A DNA stretch of 41,903 bases from a virus, in the IMG/VR virus record IMGVR_UViG_3300002835_000393, positions 1 through 41,903 of that record. One strand, given 5' to 3'. Of the stretch, positions 1 through 8,758 are shown one piece after another. Position 1 is the first letter of the stretch; each line of letters begins with the position of its first letter. The translations under genes and the position numbers were made by a program. Under the pieces are notes generated by a model. It worked only from the letters and a program-made list of their open reading frames with translations. It did no database searches and had not been told where the DNA came from.

Positions 1-164
1 GCTTTCATGCTAGCTTCTTGAGTAACGACATCACCAGTCTGATCCAGGTTATCTAATGTTGCGAATCCTGAGACTGTTCTTTTTTCTCTATTGACCTTCG
101 TAAATGGAACTGATAAATTAATAGCATTTCCATTAGAAGACCAATGTGACTTTTCTATGATCAT
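1..164 (-). CDS. Prohead protease (HK97/XkdF-like), N-terminal fragment
   Basis: The gene starts with ATG at 164 (complement) and runs off the left edge, so only about 54 residues are visible. They read like the start of phage prohead proteases: a short N-terminal strand, then RTVSGFATLDNLDQTGDVV, the typical opening beta-strands with the GxAT..D..GDVV signature of the S78/XkdF-type fold. The enzyme would cleave scaffold and capsid precursors during head maturation. It follows the portal gene on the same strand, the standard portal-protease order. The catalytic residues lie outside the window. Confidence 0.75.
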   Translation of the reverse strand, partial: MIIEKSHWSSNGNAINLSVPFTKVNREKRTVSGFATLDNLDQTGDVVTQEASMK

Positions 165-220
165 ATGTTATATATTATAGAGATTGTTGTATCAAAAGGC
201 AAATAACTAGTTGAGTAGGA

Positions 221-1801
221 CTAGTTGACTTGTCTTCCATCTCCCTTTGAATTTCTACCCTCCCCAGATTTATCTGGGGAATTTGCAGATCTTTCTTGGT
301 CACGTGTTCTACTTTGGTTGGCTTGAGCCTTAATTTCGGCTGCCTGGGCTGCAAGGTCTACTGGGACATCCCCACCATCTCTTGGAACCATTCCCATTCT
401 AACTCTAATTTCATTTGGAGTTATTACCTGGAATCTAAGATATCTTTCATCAATCTTTGATTGAGTGTCTGCATCTGTAAGACTTAATTCATTAAATTTA
501 AGCTCTAGCGCATCCGTCATTTCTTGAATAATCTTATTTAATTTCTTTTCTAGGTTTTCTTGGGCTGGTCTGCAGACCTGCTCTTTAAATGTTTTGTCTG
601 CATCTCTGGCTGCCGCAAGGTTGATACCTGCTGGTGTGCCAATTTTATTAATTGGGACTCTGTGAGCCATTAATATTTCATCTCTATTAGATTGACGATA
701 TATATTAAATGAAGACTCCTGAGAGCCCGCTTCAATTGGCTCCATTTTAAATTCAGTTTTTGAGTCTGGAGAATCTGGAGGAAGTGGAATATATAGTGAT
801 CTATGGTTCTTTCCTCTTAATCCTACCTGGAAAAATTCAAGCAATTTTCTTTCTGATTCGGTAGAAAGCTTTGCGCCCTTTACTGTAATAATGTATCTTG
901 GAACCGCCTTGTTTTCAAAATAGTCCAGGTTATACTTACCAGCAAATTCGTTTCCAGCCATAGCATTTTGTGCAGCAATAATATCTGGAATTCCATAATA
1001 ATTATTCTTAGGAGTGTACTTCTTTAAATGAATAATTTCGTTAGGTCTATCTTCTTGACCAGCAATTGGGTTTACAGTTTCTGTATCTCCAAAGTTTCTA
1101 AAGAAGACAGCCTTTCCATAAAGAAGCTGGATAAAACCGTCTCTGAGGCGTCTCACACGCATTGTCTTCGAAGGTATATGACCGATGTACCCTATCTTGC
1201 CAGTTGTTGTTCTGCCGACCTCCAGATAGCCATTACCAGTAGCCTCTATGTCGGTGTAGAACTTTATAAGCGTTTCTTTAAATGTTTCATCTTCATTACA
1301 ATCTTCTAGCCAACGATGTAGATCTTGCTTAATTCTATTTAACTTCTTACGTGCTCTTTCTAGCTGCTTTTCATCTTCTATATCTTCAAGGGTGTCTGTA
1401 GTTTTTTTTGATTCAATAAAGTCAAATCCTAGGCCTACAATGTTAGCAACCTTTGCATTTATTGCTGCATAGTTGTAAGGCGAAATTTCATAAATTGTTG
1501 AAAGATAATCTAAGTTATATTCTGGTTGGATTAGATCAAATGTAGCGTATCCGCTAACTGCCTGTTGGTGTTGAAGTTGCTGGCTTACGGCACCATCTTT
1601 ACCAGTAAAAGCTTTTTGTAGGTCTCTAGACACTTTTCTTCTAAATGAAGCGCCAAGTCCTGAAAGCTTTAATATCTCTTCAGCATCTATATCAAATAGA
1701 TCGTCAGATTTTTGTGTTGTAGGATTATTAAATCTCATCCAATCTGCAACATTGGATATCTCTACATTATCCTGAACTATGTCTTCGTCGTATTCAATCA
1801 T
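221..1801 (-). CDS. Phage portal protein
   Basis: This 526-residue protein forms the dodecameric ring through which DNA enters and leaves the head. It has the features of HK97/PBSX-type portals: an acidic, variable N-terminus, a core from about residue 90 with PYNYAAINAKVANIVGLGF, the GNGYLEV strand near 190, the YGIPDIIAAQNAM helix near 270, and a C-terminal charged tail (residues about 485-526) that looks disordered. Length is usual for the family. Its ATG overlaps the stop of the 114-residue gene upstream by four bases (ATGA), which suggests translational coupling. No large terminase gene lies beside it, which is unusual. Confidence 0.85.
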   Translation of the reverse strand: MIEYDEDIVQDNVEISNVADWMRFNNPTTQKSDDLFDIDAEEILKLSGLGASFRRKVSRDLQKAFTGKDGAVSQQLQHQQAVSGYATFDLIQPEYNLDYLSTIYEISPYNYAAINAKVANIVGLGFDFIESKKTTDTLEDIEDEKQLERARKKLNRIKQDLHRWLEDCNEDETFKETLIKFYTDIEATGNGYLEVGRTTTGKIGYIGHIPSKTMRVRRLRDGFIQLLYGKAVFFRNFGDTETVNPIAGQEDRPNEIIHLKKYTPKNNYYGIPDIIAAQNAMAGNEFAGKYNLDYFENKAVPRYIITVKGAKLSTESERKLLEFFQVGLRGKNHRSLYIPLPPDSPDSKTEFKMEPIEAGSQESSFNIYRQSNRDEILMAHRVPINKIGTPAGINLAAARDADKTFKEQVCRPAQENLEKKLNKIIQEMTDALELKFNELSLTDADTQSKIDERYLRFQVITPNEIRVRMGMVPRDGGDVPVDLAAQAAEIKAQANQSRTRDQERSANSPDKSGEGRNSKGDGRQVN

Positions 1802-2142
1802 TTTTTACCACCATTAAGTTTAGCCATTTCTTCTTTGTGAACACCGATGTCTAGTGGATCTGGAGTTAGACCCCACCTTAATCTTTGCTTTTGATACTCA
1901 AATTCTTCATCATCAATTTGTCGGCTTCCCTCAATAAACTTAGGCTGACCAACATCAATTCCATAGTGTGCTACGGCTGCTGCAAGCAAAGCAATTCTTT
2001 CTTTGTTTCCAATCATGGACTGTATAGATAAAAAGTTATTGTCTTCATCGCCAACCCATCTTCCGTCAGGCATCTCCCACACGTAGACTCCTAGCCTGGT
2101 TTCACCAGACTTCATTTGGGCATTAATTCTTTTTATATCCAT
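1798..2142 (-). CDS. Hypothetical protein next to portal
   Basis: A 114-residue soluble protein with no motif I can name. It has a strand-rich N-terminal half (RLGVYVWEMPDGRWVGDEDNNFLSIQ) and a charged, helical C-terminal half. Its stop overlaps the portal start by four bases, so it is probably made together with the portal and belongs to the head module. Proteins of this size and place occur in other actinophages without known function. Confidence 0.75.
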   Translation of the reverse strand: MDIKRINAQMKSGETRLGVYVWEMPDGRWVGDEDNNFLSIQSMIGNKERIALLAAAVAHYGIDVGQPKFIEGSRQIDDEEFEYQKQRLRWGLTPDPLDIGVHKEEMAKLNGGKK

Positions 2143-2182
2143 AGTTAATTATTTTACCATCTTTGTGTGCTTAAGTCCAGCT

Positions 2183-2205
2183 TTTTGTCACTTAGTATGA
2201 CAAAA
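2183..2205 (-). terminator. Hairpin directly after LamG gene
   Basis: An 8-bp perfect inverted repeat, TTTTGTCA / TGACAAAA with a 7-base loop, ends one base from the stop codon of the LamG gene. It sits in the only gap between that gene and the 114-residue gene, so it may end or stabilise the message. A run of U after the stem is lacking on the minus strand, so classical termination is uncertain. Confidence 0.4.
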
Positions 2206-3969
2206 TTATATAATCTGCAACACAACTCTGTCTCTAGAGTAGGTAGATACCGACTCTTCTGTCACTTCCATTGACGAACCTTGGCCAATAGATGCAGATT
2301 TGCCTGTATACAGGTCATAATGATCTTGATGGCTAATGTCTGGATTTGAGTATAGGGCAATATTCTGATACATATTGTCATCAAGGACATTAGATCTTAC
2401 TCCTAAAATCTGCTTTCCATTAAACCAAATAGGGCCAGATATTATGCTAGATGTTTTTATCAATATATAATTTGGCTCATCTATATATAAGTAGGATGAT
2501 ATGTTAGTTGCTGAGGATATATCCTGACCATTTATATATATGTTGCTAATGTTAGATTTTGATATCCCTCCGCCTGCCGCCCAAGAAAGAGATGTCTCTA
2601 CTGCGCCAGTCTTATTAAATATTAGGTTTCCGCTAGAAAGCGTTTTTGGAGTAAATATCATCTCAATATTCCGAACATCATTTACTGAGTCTATAAAGAA
2701 TGCTGAAGATTTTGGTCTTATTCCGTTATGGTAGTTTCTACTTCTAACTGGGTAGCTGTTGTTAGAAACATCAAAATCCCAAGTTGATCCAGAGGTTGGT
2801 TGAGATACTGAAAGCGTACTTCCTCCATTATGTGCAAACATTTTCTTTTCAGAATGAAAATAAATCTTTAAGGAGTAGAGTTCTGGAATGTAAAGATCTG
2901 GATTTGATGAATCAAAGACTACTCTAAAGTAAAGTATCTTTTGTGAAGAAAAGCTAGAACCTTGTGTAAATTCTGGAATAGAAGATCCGTTTGAACATAT
3001 TCTCCACGGGCCAAGTGATGATGTTTCTGAGACATATACTGAAACCCCTTTAGATGACACCCATTCTATTTTTGAAGATACGTATTGCTTTGTAATATTT
3101 AAAACCAGATCTTCTACAAACTCTCCATTGGAGAATCCTGAATTTAAACGTATGCTATTATTGCTTGGGTTGTATGACAAAGCCTCATTATCATAAATCA
3201 AAGTTTCCCAGGACTGCTGAACTGGATAAACATATTTTGTCTCTATATCTTGATATTTTTCTGCAGCCCTAAAAAGTTCTCCCAAATCTGGAACAGACAC
3301 CTGCTCGTCATTGTTTAAAAACAAATTATTGTAATGTGAGGATATAGCTCTTTGTGAAATAGAGTATCTGTATACTGCTGGACAATCTATCAAAAAGTGC
3401 TCTGTGTTAGATGCTGGTCCAGAATAAAGAGTCACACTAGTATTTGTAAACTTAAAGTCTACTGCTTTAGATGCAACCAAGACACTATCTACATATAGCA
3501 ACATGGAGTTGACTGAGTAAACTCCAACTGCATGTATTACTCTGTCTGGGTTTGGAACTGAATAATCAATTCTTTCATTTTCTAATTTAAATACCACATT
3601 ACCTTTATCCCAATATAAACCTATACCGCTTGAGTCTGCAAGTATAGGAGTTAGGGATGTTAAAGTTTTGGGGTGAAACCATACCTCTAAACTAAAATCG
3701 TTATCATATGTATCGATAGTTGCAAAGCCACCAGTACCATCTGTACCAGAAAAATCTTTTGATAAAGTAAATTGTAAATAGTTGCTGCTATCTACTTTGG
3801 TTGAGTGTAAGCCACCAGAAACAATTGGCATTCCAGATTTAATAATTTGTCCAACATAAGACCCATTATTACCACAGCCAGATATATCATACGCTACTGA
3901 GCCAGATAGCTCATCTAGTTTCCACATTCCAATTGGAAAATCTTTTATAGCTGATAAATAGTACGACAT
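2206..3969 (-). CDS. LamG/concanavalin-like domain virion protein
   Basis: A 587-residue protein with two jelly-roll (LamG/concanavalin A-like) regions. The first covers about residues 13-225: it begins MWKLDELSGSVAYDISG, the classical LamG opening, and contains FSLEVWFHPK and VHAVGVY-type strands. The second covers about 430-560, with RNIEMIFTPKTLSSG and LYIDEPNYILIK. Such proteins bind carbohydrate or decorate tails and heads. The start codon overlaps the stop of a 55-residue gene by one base (TAATG). It lies between the oxygenase block and the portal. A virion or host-glycan-binding role is inferred. Confidence 0.75.
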   Translation of the reverse strand: MSYYLSAIKDFPIGMWKLDELSGSVAYDISGCGNNGSYVGQIIKSGMPIVSGGLHSTKVDSSNYLQFTLSKDFSGTDGTGGFATIDTYDNDFSLEVWFHPKTLTSLTPILADSSGIGLYWDKGNVVFKLENERIDYSVPNPDRVIHAVGVYSVNSMLLYVDSVLVASKAVDFKFTNTSVTLYSGPASNTEHFLIDCPAVYRYSISQRAISSHYNNLFLNNDEQVSVPDLGELFRAAEKYQDIETKYVYPVQQSWETLIYDNEALSYNPSNNSIRLNSGFSNGEFVEDLVLNITKQYVSSKIEWVSSKGVSVYVSETSSLGPWRICSNGSSIPEFTQGSSFSSQKILYFRVVFDSSNPDLYIPELYSLKIYFHSEKKMFAHNGGSTLSVSQPTSGSTWDFDVSNNSYPVRSRNYHNGIRPKSSAFFIDSVNDVRNIEMIFTPKTLSSGNLIFNKTGAVETSLSWAAGGGISKSNISNIYINGQDISSATNISSYLYIDEPNYILIKTSSIISGPIWFNGKQILGVRSNVLDDNMYQNIALYSNPDISHQDHYDLYTGKSASIGQGSSMEVTEESVSTYSRDRVVLQII

Positions 3970-4136
3970 TATTTTTTAAACCAGATTCTTTGAAAAAACT
4001 TAATTACAGATCTCAAGTCTTCTTTATTTTTTTTATCTACTTTCTCCTGCTTTTCCAAAAACCCATGACTTTGAAAGTATGGGTTAAATTGAAGATCTGT
4101 AAAATGTCTTCTGGGGATTCTTTTATAAGGAGTCAT
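3969..4136 (-). CDS. Small basic hypothetical protein (55 aa)
   Basis: A short open frame, MTPYKRIPRRHF to FQRIWFKK, rich in Lys and Arg. It fills the gap between two neighbours and its TAA overlaps the ATG of the LamG gene by one base, the same TAATG coupling seen often in this operon. A TATAAT box ends seven bases before its ATG, so it may be read from a leaderless message. No family recognised. The coupling and the gap-filling are the main support. Confidence 0.55.
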   Translation of the reverse strand: MTPYKRIPRRHFTDLQFNPYFQSHGFLEKQEKVDKKNKEDLRSVIKFFQRIWFKK

Positions 4137-4143
4137 ATTCAAT

Positions 4144-4149
4144 ATTATA
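4144..4149 (-). promoter_or_regulatory. -10 box, leaderless-type
   Basis: A perfect TATAAT on the minus strand whose expected start point falls within one base of the ATG at 4136. No good -35 box is seen, so support is mainly the spacing shared with four other genes here. Confidence 0.35.
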
Positions 4150-4165
4150 CTACATAATCATAAAA

Positions 4166-4630
4166 TTAGCAGTCTAGCTTTTTTTCAATACCCAAATTCA
4201 AAAGGAATCTTTCTGGGTCAAATCTCCAGTTATCTTTGGCAAATGATGTCATTATTTCCATACAGGTATTTTCGTATGCCTGATCTGAAATTAAAGGCTT
4301 TAGACCCAATAACGTTTCTGTGACATCTATATAGTTTGTTCTAAGAAATGTTGGATCCCCCGCCTGATTTCTCTTAAACACCTTTTCATTTACTTTTCCT
4401 GTAGGCTCATATAATCTTACTGTAAGGTATTGCTTTGCAAAGCCCCAGTCATTGTACATGTTATATGCTTCTGCTGCCTCAATCGCATTTGGGAAAAATA
4501 TAATTGATCTCGCTGGCTCTTCCCCATCCCTTGCAATTGTAAGCATGTAAGCGTCGCTTATTTTTTCATTAACTGAATTAACATACTCTTTAACTACATC
4601 ATGATGCTCTTGCTTTAGTTGCCCACTCAT
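4166..4630 (-). CDS. Two-part hypothetical phage protein (fused form)
   Basis: 154 residues from an ATG that overlaps the upstream TAA by one base; an earlier GTG at 4639 is possible. The N-terminal half (YMLTIARDGEEP ... YNDWGFAKQYLTVRLYEPTGKVNEKVFKRN) matches the 67-residue protein at 30724-30927. The C-terminal half (SFAKDNWRFDPERFLLNLGI) matches the 63-residue protein at 30924-31115. This one gene therefore carries as a fusion what the early region carries as two overlapping genes. The second half has the FAxDNxRFDxxRF motif common in phage proteins of unknown function. Confidence 0.8.
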   Translation of the reverse strand: MSGQLKQEHHDVVKEYVNSVNEKISDAYMLTIARDGEEPARSIIFFPNAIEAAEAYNMYNDWGFAKQYLTVRLYEPTGKVNEKVFKRNQAGDPTFLRTNYIDVTETLLGLKPLISDQAYENTCMEIMTSFAKDNWRFDPERFLLNLGIEKKLDC

Positions 4631-5217
4631 TATGTCCACGCCATCTTAAATTTTTCTCTAAAATCCAAATACGGTATAGCATATGGATCTACCCACCAAT
4701 CTTCATGCCAATCTCTAACTACAAGCTTGTATCCAAGAGATGATAAAATTTCTCTTTGAGCTTCCCTCATTCCCTTATTATTGTACTCAATCTGCGAGTC
4801 ATGCTCAAAGGTAATTATTGAAAATCTATATTTGCTAAGAGGCACTGCTATTAATCCATGTAGTGTTAAATATGGATTCCCAACAGAATTTCCTTCTGGG
4901 GTGTAACCAGCATCTATATCAACTTGAAGATAATCTATTTGTTTTGGAAAGTTGTTTTCTTCAAAGTAAGATATATAGTTAAAGTGTGTAGCGTCTCCTA
5001 ATATACAAGGGTTCTTTCTGTTTGATACAAACTCCGCATGTCTTTCTGGATCTATCTCAAAGGATACCCCCTTCCAATTGTAATCTGTTTCTAGATGATA
5101 CGTGTTGCTTCCTTTTTTAGAGTCAAACGCTCCAAGCTCAACATAAAAACCATTTTCTTTATTTTTAAGAAGCTCAATAACAAATCTTTCTTGTCCACTA
5201 TTTCCCTTATACTCCAT
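4630..5217 (-). CDS. FkbM-like methyltransferase
   Basis: A 195-residue protein resembling FkbM-type S-adenosylmethionine methyltransferases. It has a motif I-like strand GFYVELGAFDSKKGSNTYHLE, then WKGVSFEIDP with the acidic residue expected at the end of strand 2, and DYLQVDID as the motif IV region. The ATG at 5217 is preferred over TTG at 5229 because a GGAG lies six bases upstream. It has a clear paralogue at 26880-27491 in this window. FkbM enzymes usually methylate sugars or small molecules. The substrate here is unknown, and the glycine-rich loop is degenerate, so catalysis is not certain. Confidence 0.7.
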   Translation of the reverse strand: MEYKGNSGQERFVIELLKNKENGFYVELGAFDSKKGSNTYHLETDYNWKGVSFEIDPERHAEFVSNRKNPCILGDATHFNYISYFEENNFPKQIDYLQVDIDAGYTPEGNSVGNPYLTLHGLIAVPLSKYRFSIITFEHDSQIEYNNKGMREAQREILSSLGYKLVVRDWHEDWWVDPYAIPYLDFREKFKMAWT

Positions 5218-5794
5218 GATATTCTCCAAAAATTTCTTTATTCAATGATATGCTATCATCAATATGATGTTTAATAAATACTGATGATATGTATCTAGTT
5301 ACATCATTTTTAACTGGCTTTGTTCCGTGTAAGACTTTACCACCATGTATAAGCAATGATCTACTTTTTGGCTTATGCACTATTTCTAACTCAGGATATT
5401 CTACTTCTCCTCCATCATAATTATCATTATAATAAAGAACAGCACCGTAAAATACCTTTTGATTAGATAGCCTGTGACCCTCATGATCATCAGTGTGAAG
5501 TCCAAGGAATTCATCAATTTTGTATCTTTGTAAGTTTATTCCAGTAACATCATGATTTCCAGAAAACAAATTAGAGATTCTAGAATGAAAGTCTAAAATC
5601 TTGCTATCTGGATAAATAAATTTTCTATTTAAAACCTTGGTGTCCCAAAATTCATACTGTACATCTTCTCCGTACCAGTCAGATTCGTTTCTTAATCCTA
5701 TAAACTGCATTACCTGATCAAGCTCATCTTGTGTTATAAAATTTTGTATTTCATAAACTTGATCAGATAACCTTACAATTTTATAGTCTGACAA
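5207..5794 (-). CDS. 2OG-Fe(II) oxygenase, prolyl-4-hydroxylase-like (P4H 6)
   Basis: This 195-residue protein has the full double-stranded beta-helix oxygenase signature: His100-Thr-Asp102 and His156 as the Fe(II) triad, Arg167 for 2-oxoglutarate, and YYNDNYDGGEVEYPE between them, typical of the P4H/PKHD group. Such enzymes hydroxylate protein side chains (often proline) using O2, with release of succinate and CO2. The start is TTG; no ATG occurs before residue 29. It is the last of six such genes in this minus-strand run. Confidence 0.85.
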   Translation of the reverse strand: MSDYKIVRLSDQVYEIQNFITQDELDQVMQFIGLRNESDWYGEDVQYEFWDTKVLNRKFIYPDSKILDFHSRISNLFSGNHDVTGINLQRYKIDEFLGLHTDDHEGHRLSNQKVFYGAVLYYNDNYDGGEVEYPELEIVHKPKSRSLLIHGGKVLHGTKPVKNDVTRYISSVFIKHHIDDSISLNKEIFGEYHGV

Positions 5795-5802
5795 GGATTA
5801 AA

Positions 5803-6561
5803 TCATTCCTGGTTTTGTTCGTGATAGGCTCTAATGTATTCTTCTGATGGTCCGCCTGGACCTCCAACAACATAACCGTCAACAAATATAAATCCAGGAG
5901 TAATAAACTTCTCTCCTGATTTCATTATATGAACTTGATGCTTGTATGGATCTGTAGACGGGAATATCAATGCGCTTCCAGCCTTTGGCTTTGCAGTAAA
6001 TGTAACCATGTCTTTTGTTCTTGGATCTAGCGCATCATCTGGTGGTCTAAGATGACCATTCATTTCTAATCTCAGATCTTCTGGTCTGATAACAAATGAT
6101 ATCTCTCCGCCTTCGTAGTTATCATTCCAATAAATAATAATTGACCATTCCAAGCTGTTGTCTCCAGCCTGTCTATCAAAGTGTGCGCCCATTGCACAAC
6201 CTTCAATATATTTTTGGATACCGACAAATGGTGATACGTTTGGTACTCCCTTAAGACCTCTATCAACAATAAAAGATTCTGATATATTTTTAATAGCATT
6301 TCTAATTGTTGATATAATAAAGTCTACATCTTTTCTTATGTCTTCATCTAAATTCTCTACCTCAGAAAGATTAAAGTCTTTTTTCTTTCCAAATATGTTT
6401 CCGTCTCTGCTACTTGAATTCCAGTTTTTCCAGCTTGGGATAACCTTATGAACTCTTTCATCAGAATCTAGCTTATTAATTAAATCAATAATTGCTTGGG
6501 GGTTCTCGATTACATCTGAGTACATGTAAACATTTTCATGTAATTTTTCTTCTAGCTTCAT
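5803..6561 (-). CDS. 2OG-Fe(II) oxygenase, prolyl-4-hydroxylase-like (P4H 5)
   Basis: A 252-residue oxygenase. Visible motifs are His127-Phe-Asp129, YWNDNYEGGEISF, the core KPKAGSALIFPS, the distal His208 and Lys218 ten residues later. Lys at this place is the 2OG ligand used by collagen-type prolyl 4-hydroxylases. There is an extra charged insert (about residues 160-188) between the two halves of the core. The ATG overlaps the upstream TAA by one base. Substrate unknown. Confidence 0.85.
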   Translation of the reverse strand: MKLEEKLHENVYMYSDVIENPQAIIDLINKLDSDERVHKVIPSWKNWNSSSRDGNIFGKKKDFNLSEVENLDEDIRKDVDFIISTIRNAIKNISESFIVDRGLKGVPNVSPFVGIQKYIEGCAMGAHFDRQAGDNSLEWSIIIYWNDNYEGGEISFVIRPEDLRLEMNGHLRPPDDALDPRTKDMVTFTAKPKAGSALIFPSTDPYKHQVHIMKSGEKFITPGFIFVDGYVVGGPGGPSEEYIRAYHEQNQE

Positions 6562-7304
6562 TAGTCGTTCTCCTCTATTTTATATTTATTGCCATCTAGA
6601 TCTATCTTATAACCTTCTTTTAATGCATCCTGCCATTCTGACTTTATAACCTCTTGCTCTTCTCTAATTTTTTTCATTTCTGCATCCCAGGCATCTATCG
6701 TTTCTTGAGGGTATGACTCTGGTGACCTATTATCCCAAAAGGATCCCAAAGTATATCTAATACCAGAAGTAATCATTGTAACCTCATGCGTATTATCAAA
6801 TCCGCCAGCAAAGGCTGCTAGGCAACCAGTTTCTGGAACAAGTGTGTGATTTTGCTTGTTAAATATTAATTGTCCGCCTTCAAACTCATCATTTAAATAC
6901 AAGAACGCTGCGTATCTACTTCTTTCAAACGGACCAGTATTTCCTTGCAAATCTGTATTGTCAGAGTGCTCTTTTGCAAATGCGCCTGGCTCCCATTTTT
7001 GAGCATGAAATCCAATCTTATGGATATCTGAAGAAGAGTGTCCATGAACCTCTGCTACTGCATCAATAATTTTATTTTGAAGTGTTGAAAAAAAATCTGA
7101 TGGCAATCCAAATTTTTCTAGCTCTTCGTCCCCATCTTGTGGAAGCACTGAAGAATATGATTCATAAAATGTAATTGGAGTCCAGGATAGCTTTTCATTT
7201 AATACCTGTTCTTCTAAAACTTTTATGATTGCAGAAGATTCTTCTTTTGTTAAAAAGTTTTTAAATACTAATATGTCTGACGTTAATCTTTCTGAAGTAC
7301 TCAT
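6561..7304 (-). CDS. 2OG-Fe(II) oxygenase, prolyl-4-hydroxylase-like (P4H 4)
   Basis: A 247-residue oxygenase with His113-Ser-Asp115, LYLNDEFEGGQLIFNKQ, His173 and Arg183 (GIRYT). It ends with a charged helical tail (about residues 205-247). The Arg at the 2OG site separates it from the Lys-type members of this block. Coupled to both neighbours: its ATG overlaps the upstream stop by four bases and its stop overlaps the next ATG by one. Confidence 0.85.
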   Translation of the reverse strand: MSTSERLTSDILVFKNFLTKEESSAIIKVLEEQVLNEKLSWTPITFYESYSSVLPQDGDEELEKFGLPSDFFSTLQNKIIDAVAEVHGHSSSDIHKIGFHAQKWEPGAFAKEHSDNTDLQGNTGPFERSRYAAFLYLNDEFEGGQLIFNKQNHTLVPETGCLAAFAGGFDNTHEVTMITSGIRYTLGSFWDNRSPESYPQETIDAWDAEMKKIREEQEVIKSEWQDALKEGYKIDLDGNKYKIEEND

Positions 7305-8032
7305 TTATTTATATCCTCATCCATAAGTGTTCTATAATATTTTTTATTTGGATCTGGCTGATTTTCTCCAGTATGCTCTAGTATTTCCCAAAAGAAAGGA
7401 CATGTGTATCTAATGGCACCCTTAATTTCTGTTACCCCGTGGATATAGTTCATATCTCCTGGGAAAAAATATGCTGCGCCTTTCTTGGGTTTAAACTGAA
7501 CATTTTGTAGTGGAAAGTAAAGCTCTCCGCCTTCATAGTCATCGTTTAAATAAAATAAGCTTGACAAATCATAATAAGGAAAATCATTTGGCATCCCAAT
7601 ATCTGGAAGCTCATGAAGTTCTTTGTCTGCGTGAGGTTTTTGAAACTGTCCAGGTAGCCATCTTACAATTGTCGTTCCCGTAGGGGTTACCTTAACCTTA
7701 TAAAAATCTTCAACGATTGGCTTTAGTCTTTCAAATAAACCCTGGAGCACTGGTCTAATTTCTGGGTCATTTTTATCTAAAGATGGGCTAGTGCAAACTC
7801 TATCTTTCCAATAGTTAGCATCGTATACGGTTGTACCATTTTCATTAACATGGCTTTCTGTTATATCCCATATAGTAATTTTTCTAGCAGCTGCTTCAAG
7901 GAATTCTATTTCTTCTTGAGTCATAAAGTTTTCAAGCTCGACAATCATATCTTTGCTTGTACCAAAAAAGCCAGATGGCGTAAGGGATGGAGTTTTGTAG
8001 ACTACTGTAGCGTCCTGATTTGTTTGATTCAT
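7301..8032 (-). CDS. 2OG-Fe(II) oxygenase, prolyl-4-hydroxylase-like (P4H 3)
   Basis: A 243-residue oxygenase with the iron site His134-Ala-Asp136 and His198, Arg208 for 2OG, and the loop YLNDDYEGGELYFP. The core strand KPKKGAAYFFPGDMNYIHGV is classical for the P4H fold. An extended -10 box (TGA-TATAAT) lies so that transcription would start at or beside the A of its ATG. It may therefore be expressed from its own leaderless message as well as from the long operon. Confidence 0.88.
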   Translation of the reverse strand: MNQTNQDATVVYKTPSLTPSGFFGTSKDMIVELENFMTQEEIEFLEAAARKITIWDITESHVNENGTTVYDANYWKDRVCTSPSLDKNDPEIRPVLQGLFERLKPIVEDFYKVKVTPTGTTIVRWLPGQFQKPHADKELHELPDIGMPNDFPYYDLSSLFYLNDDYEGGELYFPLQNVQFKPKKGAAYFFPGDMNYIHGVTEIKGAIRYTCPFFWEILEHTGENQPDPNKKYYRTLMDEDINK

Positions 8033-8038
8033 ATATTC

Positions 8039-8047
8039 ATTATATCA
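8039..8047 (-). promoter_or_regulatory. Extended -10 promoter, leaderless, overlapping a stop codon
   Basis: On the minus strand TGA-TATAAT gives an extended -10 box. The TGA is the stop codon of the 237-residue gene (AAGAAATGA), and the predicted start point is 8032, the A of the P4H ATG. The plus-strand P4H at 24303 has the identical arrangement. Confidence 0.6.
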
Positions 8048-8758
8048 TTTCTTGTTTTTGGAAGTAAGGTCTGTAATCTTTAACTTTAAAGACTTCAACT
8101 CATGCTTTCCTAGGCTTGTACCATCATATTCTACAGCATCTCTATAGAAATTAGTAAACTCGCCTCTTTTAGAAATCTCTTCCCAAACCTTTAGTCTTTC
8201 CGCCTTCATTTTTTGATCATCTACAAACACTTTGTCTTTAATTTCTAGGTCTATGTCCTGATACTGCTTTAAAGATATTGGAATAAATGTTGCTACTGGC
8301 ATTCCTGCTGGTATCTTTATTACTGTATTTGGTCTTGTTATTTTCCATGCAATTGGGATAGCTTCCTTTAAAACAGAAGTGGATATAATTGTTGTAAATG
8401 GCGTAGCTCCATCTACAAAGAAATTTGGTGGAACTATTTGAAGCATAGACATGTTTTCGTCTGACTCAAAGAAAAATCCAGAGTAAAAGCTAACAGTAGC
8501 ATTCGCTCTTTGGGTGGTGCATACGTTTCCTTCATCTTTTAATATAGTTACATGATCTGGAGTAGTATCAGATATACCGTCCCAAATAAACTCTATGTCG
8601 TGATCAAAGGAAATAGACCAACCAATTGTATTTGCTAAAGATACTGGGAAACATTTATATGCATGAGCATTTACTGTTTCATCCATCCAGTCTCTTTTAA
8701 CTTTAGTTTGTTCAATTTTTGAAGGGGTTACGCTATTTTTATAGACTGTTATTTTCAT
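8045..8758 (-). CDS. DUF6065-like beta-sandwich protein
   Basis: A 237-residue protein resembling what I remember as the DUF6065 family: CFPVSLANTIGWSISF near the start, then alternating strands with IVPPNFFVDGATPFTTII and AIPIAWKITRPNTVIKIPAGMPVATFIPISL. The pattern suggests an all-beta, cupin-like or jelly-roll fold. No catalytic residues can be named. It sits between two oxygenase genes and overlaps the end of the upstream one by 20 bases. Two more distant relatives (9464-10243 and 26219-26887) are also next to oxygenase or methyltransferase genes, so a shared role with them is likely but unknown. Confidence 0.65.
   Translation of the reverse strand: MKITVYKNSVTPSKIEQTKVKRDWMDETVNAHAYKCFPVSLANTIGWSISFDHDIEFIWDGISDTTPDHVTILKDEGNVCTTQRANATVSFYSGFFFESDENMSMLQIVPPNFFVDGATPFTTIISTSVLKEAIPIAWKITRPNTVIKIPAGMPVATFIPISLKQYQDIDLEIKDKVFVDDQKMKAERLKVWEEISKRGEFTNFYRDAVEYDGTSLGKHELKSLKLKITDLTSKNKK

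Noticed and set aside
5774-5794. TTGTCAGAC at the start of the P4H 6 gene as a family promoter
   Set aside because: The TATAAA that follows is only three bases away, not 11; the match is part of the coding sequence.
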